From positions 1 through 64,000 of the forward strand of contig JAKJJU010000001.1 of the NCBI GenBank assembly GCA_021713295.1: a stretch of 64,000 nt of DNA, given 5' to 3'. The notes under the pieces are model-generated. The model was not told where the DNA came from. It searched no databases and saw only the letters and a program-made list of their open reading frames with translations. The DNA is from Thiotrichales bacterium 19S3-11. Its GTDB lineage: Bacteria > Pseudomonadota > Gammaproteobacteria > Francisellales > Francisellaceae. Of this stretch, positions 58,822 through 64,000 are shown piece after piece; the first letter of the stretch is position 1; the number at the start of each line of letters is the position of its first letter. The position numbers and the translations under genes are program-made.

Positions 58822-59541
58822 TTATTTAACCAAATCATCCAATAGGCTACTAGCACCAAAACGAAATGTTTTCGGATGAATAAATCCTTTGCCTAATTTT
58901 TCTTCGGCTAGTTCTAGATAGCTAATTGCATCTTCTTCACAACGAATACCACCGGAAGCTTTAAAACCACAGACGACTTCGTAAGCTTTACAATCTTTAA
59001 TCACATCAAGCATGATAGAGGCGGCATCAAGTGTTGCACCAATGGCTACTTTACCTGTGGATGTTTTAATAAAATCAGCCCCACCATCAATTGCATCGAT
59101 CGATGCTTGTCTAATTAATTGAGGTGACTTTAATTCACCCGATTCAATAATAACTTTTAAACACTTATTTTGACAAACTGCTTTAATCGCTTTGACTAAT
59201 TCAATGGATTGATTATCTGCCTGAGCATGCTTTAGATAATTTTGATAGGGAATAACCAAATCAATCTCATCAGCACCCTGCATAAGTGCAAATTCAGCCT
59301 CAGCGATTACCTGATCCAATGCTAAGTTACCTGTTGGAAAATTAATCACCGTTGCAATGGCAATCTCTTTGTTTAGTTGTGCACGCGCTGTTTGGATTGC
59401 CCTTGGATAAATACAAATTGAGGCAACTGGGGTAACTAAGTTATTTGCTTTTTGGCAGAGTGCTTCTACTTGGGCATCGTTACCCTGATCATCTAAATAG
59501 GTTAAATCAATTAATGAGATAATCGTCTCTTTATTAAACAT
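58822..59541 (-). CDS. deoC: Deoxyribose-phosphate aldolase
   Basis: A 239-residue class I aldolase splitting 2-deoxyribose 5-phosphate into glyceraldehyde 3-phosphate and acetaldehyde. The Schiff-base lysine is Lys159 in FIKTSTGK; Asp94 in GADEIDLVIP and the lysine in GFKASGG complete the active site. It follows deoB by 26 bases, matching its place in nucleoside salvage. Confidence 0.95.
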   Translation of the reverse strand: MFNKETIISLIDLTYLDDQGNDAQVEALCQKANNLVTPVASICIYPRAIQTARAQLNKEIAIATVINFPTGNLALDQVIAEAEFALMQGADEIDLVIPYQNYLKHAQADNQSIELVKAIKAVCQNKCLKVIIESGELKSPQLIRQASIDAIDGGADFIKTSTGKVAIGATLDAASIMLDVIKDCKAYEVVCGFKASGGIRCEEDAISYLELAEEKLGKGFIHPKTFRFGASSLLDDLVK

Positions 59542-59567
59542 AAGTATCTTGAACCTTTAAACTAGAG

Positions 59568-60827
59568 TTATACTAAAAACGATTGGCCATATTTTAATGG
59601 CTTTAATCCCATAAAAGATGCAATCGACTGACCAATATCAGCAAAGCTATTACGCTTACCAATTTCAACGGATAAGGCATTATCCTTACCCCAAGCCAGA
59701 ACAGGAATATGCTCTCGCGTATGATCAGTACCAGGCCAAGTAGGGTCACAACCATGATCAGCCGCTACAACCACTAAATCATGCTCCCCTAATAAAGCAT
59801 CTAATTCAGGCAAGCGACGATCTAAATATTCCAATGCTTCTGCATAGCCTGTAACATCCCGCCTATGACCATAGCTAGAATCAAAGTCAACGAAATTGGT
59901 AAAAATCAAGCTTCCTTGATCCGCATTTTTAAATTCACAAAGCGTCTGATTAAATAAATCATCTAAACCCGTTGCCTTAACGTTTTTGCTGATTCCTTGA
60001 TGCGCATAGATATCTGCTATCTTGCCAATGGAAATAACGTTACCACCGGCGTCAGTTAAATAATCAAGTAACGTTGGCTCAGGCGGCAAAATAGAATAGT
60101 CATGGCGATTACCCGTTCGCGTATAGTTGGCATTCTCACCAAGAAAAGGTCTTGCAATAACACGACCAACCATCAAATCCATTTCATCTAGTACGCGACG
60201 CGCTATTTGAGAAATTTCATAAAGCCTTTCAAGGCCGAAATGCTGCTCATGTGCGGCAATCTGAAAAACGCTATCAGCTGATGTGTAAACAATTGGCTTT
60301 TTAGTTTGACAATGTAAATCACCTAGGCGGTTAATTACTTCAGTTCCTGATGCATGACCAGCATCTAAAACCCCGTCAGTTAACTGAGCCGCTTCAATCC
60401 AGCGCTGTAAAAACTCTTTTGGAAAGGTATTACCCGTATCTGAGTGCTCAAAATAATGCCAATCAAATAATACCGGAACCCCTGCAATTTCCCAATGGCC
60501 ACTGGGTGTGTCTTTTCCAAGGCTTAGCTCTTTTGCGTAACCAAAATAACCCGCAGGCTCACCCTCATAGCCAAGCGAATGTTTTAAAGGCTTGCCTCGA
60601 CTTAAACACGCAGCCCTCTCTAAGCCTCGCCTAGCTAAATTTGGTAGATAAAGTGCGCCGTTACGTTTAGCAGTATCCGCCTTAGCATTGGCACAAAAAT
60701 CCACAATATGACCTAGCGTATCTGCACCAACATCTCCATATCGATCTGCATCTTCGCTATAACCGATTCCAAAAGAATCCATTAAAAGAATAACAACACG
60801 CCCGGTCACATTTGATAATGCGCTCAT
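59568..60827 (-). CDS. deoB: Phosphopentomutase
   Basis: A 419-residue alkaline-phosphatase-superfamily enzyme interconverting (deoxy)ribose 1- and 5-phosphates. Metal ligands lie in ILLMDSFGIGYSEDA, in the GADTLGH and KDTPSGHWEI (catalytic Thr) segments and in VVAADHGCDPTWPGTDHTRE. ATG at 60827 follows AGAGGTG; the GTG at 60836 would add three residues and is less likely. It is 38 bases after ftsY and probably co-transcribed with ftsY and deoC. Confidence 0.95.
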   Translation of the reverse strand: MSALSNVTGRVVILLMDSFGIGYSEDADRYGDVGADTLGHIVDFCANAKADTAKRNGALYLPNLARRGLERAACLSRGKPLKHSLGYEGEPAGYFGYAKELSLGKDTPSGHWEIAGVPVLFDWHYFEHSDTGNTFPKEFLQRWIEAAQLTDGVLDAGHASGTEVINRLGDLHCQTKKPIVYTSADSVFQIAAHEQHFGLERLYEISQIARRVLDEMDLMVGRVIARPFLGENANYTRTGNRHDYSILPPEPTLLDYLTDAGGNVISIGKIADIYAHQGISKNVKATGLDDLFNQTLCEFKNADQGSLIFTNFVDFDSSYGHRRDVTGYAEALEYLDRRLPELDALLGEHDLVVVAADHGCDPTWPGTDHTREHIPVLAWGKDNALSVEIGKRNSFADIGQSIASFMGLKPLKYGQSFLV

Positions 60828-60865
60828 AACTAGCACCTCTTAACTTTAAAAACGATTAGTTCGTA

Positions 60866-61948
60866 TTATACTATAGCTTCATCGCTGAAAACAGCATCAA
60901 CAAAAGCGCTGGCATTAAACTGGGCTAAATCATCAACACCCTCACCAACACCAATAAACCTCACCGGAATTTTTAAAGCTTTTGCGATTGCAAAAATCAC
61001 ACCGCCTTTAGCCGTACCATCTAATTTTGTTAGCGTAATACCATTAACTTTAACGGCTTGATTGAACTCTTCAGCCTGAGTTAGCGCATTTTGACCTGTA
61101 CCTGAATCAAGTACCAACATTACTTCATGAGGCGCTGTTGCATCAAGCTTTTTCATCACTCTAACAACTTTCTGTAATTCCTGCATTAAGTGGCCTTTAT
61201 TGTGTAACCTACCGGCTGTATCAGCAATCACAACATCGACATCACGCGATTTAGCACTTGAGATGGCATCATAAATAACTGAAGCACTATCAGCACCTGT
61301 ATGTTGGGCAACTACTGGCACTTCATTTCTTGCACCCCATGCTTGTAATTGCTCTACAGCTGCCGCTCTAAATGTATCACCTGCAGCTAACATAACACGT
61401 TTCCCTTGGTCTTGAAATTGCTTTGCTAATTTACCAATCGTTGTCGTCTTACCAGCACCATTAATACCAATCATTAGTATAACAAATGGTTTTTTAGTCT
61501 CATCAACAACCAATGGCTCTTCTACTGGTGCTAAAATTTGATTCAAGCGCAATTTTAACAAGTCTGTTAATTGTTCCATCGTTTGCAATTCATTCCGCGA
61601 TACTTTTTCTCTAATCGCATCAATAATTTCAGTCGTTGCCTCAACCCCAATATCCGCGGTTAACAACATTACCTCAATCTCATCGATTAACTCTTCATCA
61701 ATGATTTTCTTACCTAATAGCAAATCAAATAAACCGTTACCTAATTTGGCACGTGTTTTACTTAAACCTGACTTCAAACGCGTTAAAAAACTTTTTTTCT
61801 CAGGCACAAGCACCTCAGAGTGCAGTGACTCCGACTCATTAGCTTCCTCAGCTAACTGCTTTTCTTTTGCTTGCTCAATTAATTTTTGGTCAGCTGCCTG
61901 ACCATCATCTTTGGGTTTATCACTACGAAAACGTTTAAAAATACTCAT
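60866..61948 (-). CDS. ftsY: Signal recognition particle receptor FtsY
   Basis: A 360-residue SRP GTPase. The N-terminal 50 residues are short and charged (membrane-binding A domain, shorter than in E. coli). The NG domain carries GINGAGKTTTIGKLAKQF, DTFRAAAVEQL, DTAGR, TKLDGTAKGG and the C-terminal FIGVGEGVDDLAQFN. It docks SRP-ribosome complexes at the membrane. It lies in front of deoB rather than with ftsE/ftsX as in enterics. Confidence 0.97.
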   Translation of the reverse strand: MSIFKRFRSDKPKDDGQAADQKLIEQAKEKQLAEEANESESLHSEVLVPEKKSFLTRLKSGLSKTRAKLGNGLFDLLLGKKIIDEELIDEIEVMLLTADIGVEATTEIIDAIREKVSRNELQTMEQLTDLLKLRLNQILAPVEEPLVVDETKKPFVILMIGINGAGKTTTIGKLAKQFQDQGKRVMLAAGDTFRAAAVEQLQAWGARNEVPVVAQHTGADSASVIYDAISSAKSRDVDVVIADTAGRLHNKGHLMQELQKVVRVMKKLDATAPHEVMLVLDSGTGQNALTQAEEFNQAVKVNGITLTKLDGTAKGGVIFAIAKALKIPVRFIGVGEGVDDLAQFNASAFVDAVFSDEAIV

Positions 61949-62040
61949 TTTTTACAACTATTAGATATAGATTTATTTAGGCTGAATCAATTGTGCCTGA
62001 AAAGAAATATCTCTGCAAGTAACAGGCCACTATTTAGCGA

Positions 62041-63489
62041 TTACTTATTCATATCAACTGTGGGTGCTTGCTCACCATAATAACTCGCCATAAATACCGG
62101 ATTTGGTGATAAACTGTCTCGTTTTGTAACCACTACTTCAACTGATTTAGCTTGATCTTTAGAACCATCATAAAAGCTTTCAACCAGAACCGGATTGCGA
62201 GTAAAGTGTTTAATAATCACGCCATTACTATATTCATGACCCAATAGATAGTGGATCAATTCATCATCTAACGTATAGTTTTTTTTATACCCATCAAGCG
62301 ATTGGGATAACTCTTCTAATAAAGCTTTTAATGCATCATGATCAATTTTATTTAATATAAAATCACGTGTGCCATTTTTATTAATCAAGGCCAATGATTC
62401 TGACGCTCTGAAAAAAAAGCGTGCAACCGATAATAGCCCATACTGATCTGCAATTGATAAATAACCTGCTGAATTATCAATGGTGGCTTTATAAATACCT
62501 AAGGCTTCATGAAATGGTAAGTTATACCATTGAGGTTCAAGCGGTAGTATTTTTTTTATTAACTTTAAATGCTCAAATAGCAAACGACTGAGTCGCTTAG
62601 GTAAATCACTGGGTGGTTTATCTTTATTCATCCAAATAATTAACTCTTTAGCTTGATCAAATAAAACTTCTGAGCTTTTAATCGCATGAAAATTAAATTC
62701 ATCTTCCATGGCATCTGTCTTTCGAAAAACTACAGCTAAAGAAAAACTATGGTATAACATAGACACAAACATCGCATTAAACGGTGGCGGAATAATGGCA
62801 TTAAAACACTGCATTAACGCCATATAAGCGCTTGCTTGACCCAATAAAAAACCATTCTTGTTTTTTAAGGATTGAAATGACTTTTCAGGACATTTGCCGT
62901 GCGTCACATCACGGTTGTATTCAAATGCCGCCATTTGCACGACACCACTATAGGCCATCACCGGCAGTGAAATAAACGGCAATTGGCTGAGCAATTTACT
63001 TTGTATCGTACTAATTGGGAAAAATAGTGGTAATTTCAGTGACTGACCTAAATGATTAATTGAGCTATGCTGACAAGGTTCAATCGCTGATTCTTTTTTA
63101 CTATTGGTCATCATCGCTTGTTCACTATAATTGATTTCAGCCGCTAAACCATAAGTTAATGGAAAGCCATAAACCACGATCAATGTTGCTGTATTAACCA
63201 CTAAATCAGACGTCATATCTGCTACTTGATAAACAAGCGATTGATTCATTGCTTCTAGATCATCCTTTGGCTCTGGAAATAAAAACTCATTTAAATAGCT
63301 TAATGCTGCAACTGAACCAAAGCTGACTAAATGATAAAATGCCAACTGACGCGCAATCGGTTGTATTTGTGGGTCTCGATAAAGGTCATATAAACGCCAA
63401 GGAAAATTGGCTACTTCCTTTAAACCTGCATAAAAATTTGTGCCAATTTTTATTGTTTGATCCTTTAAATTAGCTAAAAATTCAAACAT
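62041..63489 (-). CDS. Membrane protein of unknown function
   Basis: A 482-residue protein with about four to five hydrophobic segments in the first 270 residues (for example FYHLVSFGSVAALSYLNEF, TATLIVVYGFPLTYGLA, FISLPVMAYSGVVQMAAF, FNAMFVSMLYHSFSLAVVF) and a soluble helical C-terminal half rich in Leu, Lys and Ser. No family is recognised. ATG at 63489 has an AGGGTGG ribosome binding site; GTG at 63498 is rejected. It is 92 bases upstream of ftsY and diverges from fadD. Confidence 0.75.
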   Translation of the reverse strand: MFEFLANLKDQTIKIGTNFYAGLKEVANFPWRLYDLYRDPQIQPIARQLAFYHLVSFGSVAALSYLNEFLFPEPKDDLEAMNQSLVYQVADMTSDLVVNTATLIVVYGFPLTYGLAAEINYSEQAMMTNSKKESAIEPCQHSSINHLGQSLKLPLFFPISTIQSKLLSQLPFISLPVMAYSGVVQMAAFEYNRDVTHGKCPEKSFQSLKNKNGFLLGQASAYMALMQCFNAIIPPPFNAMFVSMLYHSFSLAVVFRKTDAMEDEFNFHAIKSSEVLFDQAKELIIWMNKDKPPSDLPKRLSRLLFEHLKLIKKILPLEPQWYNLPFHEALGIYKATIDNSAGYLSIADQYGLLSVARFFFRASESLALINKNGTRDFILNKIDHDALKALLEELSQSLDGYKKNYTLDDELIHYLLGHEYSNGVIIKHFTRNPVLVESFYDGSKDQAKSVEVVVTKRDSLSPNPVFMASYYGEQAPTVDMNK

Positions 63490-63818
63490 GATAACCACCC
63501 TACAAAATCCATTTTGTCATCTAGTTTATTATAATGACAACCTAGTATTGCTAAAGATAATTTTGACTTGGTTTGCAATATTTAATAAGAAATAACCAAA
63601 CAATCTTAAAGGGTAAATAAGACAACATCAGGGATTAATAACGGTGATTTATTGCAATGTAACTCTATCAAATTTAACGTATTAGTTCAAAAGAGTTAAT
63701 CACATACAAGCAAGCACATTCCTATAGTGACCTACTTGCCTTTTGATACGCTTTAGCATAGCCTTAAGCATGAAAAAGACAATACAAAAACTATAGTTTA
63801 GATAAGGAATTCATTTTT
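63490..63818. other. 329-base divergent intergenic region
   Basis: This region separates the unknown membrane protein (minus) and fadD (plus) and must carry both promoters. I see a run of A+T-rich sequence, AAAGGAA-type ribosome binding signals next to fadD, and no clear terminator, repeat, RNA gene or binding site that can be named. No open frame in it is convincing. Confidence 0.4.
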
Positions 63819-64000
63819 ATGGAACGCATCTGGTTGAAACATTACCCGAAAGACATCCCCCATGATATTACACTAAAACCTCATGAAAACTTAGTCTCTA
63901 TTTATGAAACGGCTTGTAAAAATTTTGCCCAACGCCCAGCTGATGAATGTCTAAACCAACAAATCAGCTATGCTGAATTATTTAAACTAAGCACACAGTT
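63819..64000 (+). CDS. fadD: Long-chain fatty acid--CoA ligase FadD (partial, runs off the window)
   Basis: The first 60 codons from ATG at 63819 (AAGGA 11 bases upstream) encode MERIWLKHYPKDIPHDITLK, then SLVSIYETACKNFAQRPADE in variant form, which follow the N-terminus of E. coli FadD as remembered (W-L-x-x-Y-P-x-D-x-P, then a L-V-x-x-F/Y-E pattern). The adenylation motifs lie beyond the window. The product activates fatty acids with CoA at the membrane. Confidence 0.85.
   Translation, partial: MERIWLKHYPKDIPHDITLKPHENLVSIYETACKNFAQRPADECLNQQISYAELFKLSTQ

Overview
This is a low-GC gammaproteobacterial chromosome segment. The evidence is the gamma-type gene order tRNA-Tyr/Gly/Thr, tuf, tRNA-Trp, secE, nusG, rplK, rplA, rplJ, rplL, rpoB, rpoC, together with relA, ettA, yheS, PhoB/PhoR, Der and FadD proteins that match the enterobacterial versions from memory. 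The A+T-rich codon use, DUF2608, an ankyrin protein, an exported chorismate mutase and many exported proteins of unknown function suggest a host-associated or intracellular lineage (Francisella/Fastidiosibacter/Piscirickettsia- or Legionella-like). The genus cannot be settled from this window alone.

Layout. 1-145: the end of an ISAs1-type insertion sequence cut by the window edge. 0.2-12.2 kb: a LysR regulator, an Hsp70-like/DUF2760 pair, a class-1-type dihydroorotate dehydrogenase homologue, two MFS exporters, an exported chorismate mutase, der, a DUF2608 HAD protein and the ABC-F protein YheS. 12.2-21.1 kb: accessory signalling region with a 1364-residue exported propeller protein (21 blade repeats), a dCache-class III adenylate cyclase, a 48-residue secreted peptide, and a decayed cyclic-nucleotide-binding patatin gene. 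21.1-37.8 kb: an almost entirely minus-strand housekeeping block (marR, tsaD, galU, lapA, then the RNA polymerase/ribosomal protein/tuf/tRNA cluster), with a good promoter ahead of tRNA-Tyr, an L1-type mRNA target ahead of rplK, the L10 leader, the rplL-rpoB attenuator and a terminator after rpoC. 37.9-44.7 kb: DUF4124 protein, relA, a KfrA-like DNA-binding protein, carA without carB, and phoB-phoR (PhoR lacks its membrane anchor). 44.7-53.9 kb: a fatty acid hydroxylase-superfamily enzyme and an exported group: a putative glycosidase-like protein, a Cys-rich protein split by a frameshift in a seven-base homopolymer, a DUF3261 lipoprotein, a PepSY-like periplasmic protein divergent from an OmpR-type two-component system, a MerR regulator and a Nep1-like (NPP1) protein. 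54-58.8 kb: ettA, an XRE-type regulator, an ankyrin gene overlapping a small gene, and an unknown 311-residue protein; similar inverted-repeat elements lie downstream of the small gene and of the unknown gene. 58.8-64 kb: deoC, deoB, ftsY, an unknown membrane protein and the start of fadD.

How they work together. The core block makes the transcription and translation machinery from one long set of minus-strand transcripts with classical r-protein feedback elements. The accessory parts are dominated by exported or signalling proteins. The points most worth a second look are the three-propeller exported protein beside the cyclase, the eroded cyclase/cNMP-patatin pairing, the NPP1 cytolysin-like protein, the homopolymer frameshift between signal peptide and mature domain, and the ankyrin/unknown gene island with its repeated downstream elements.
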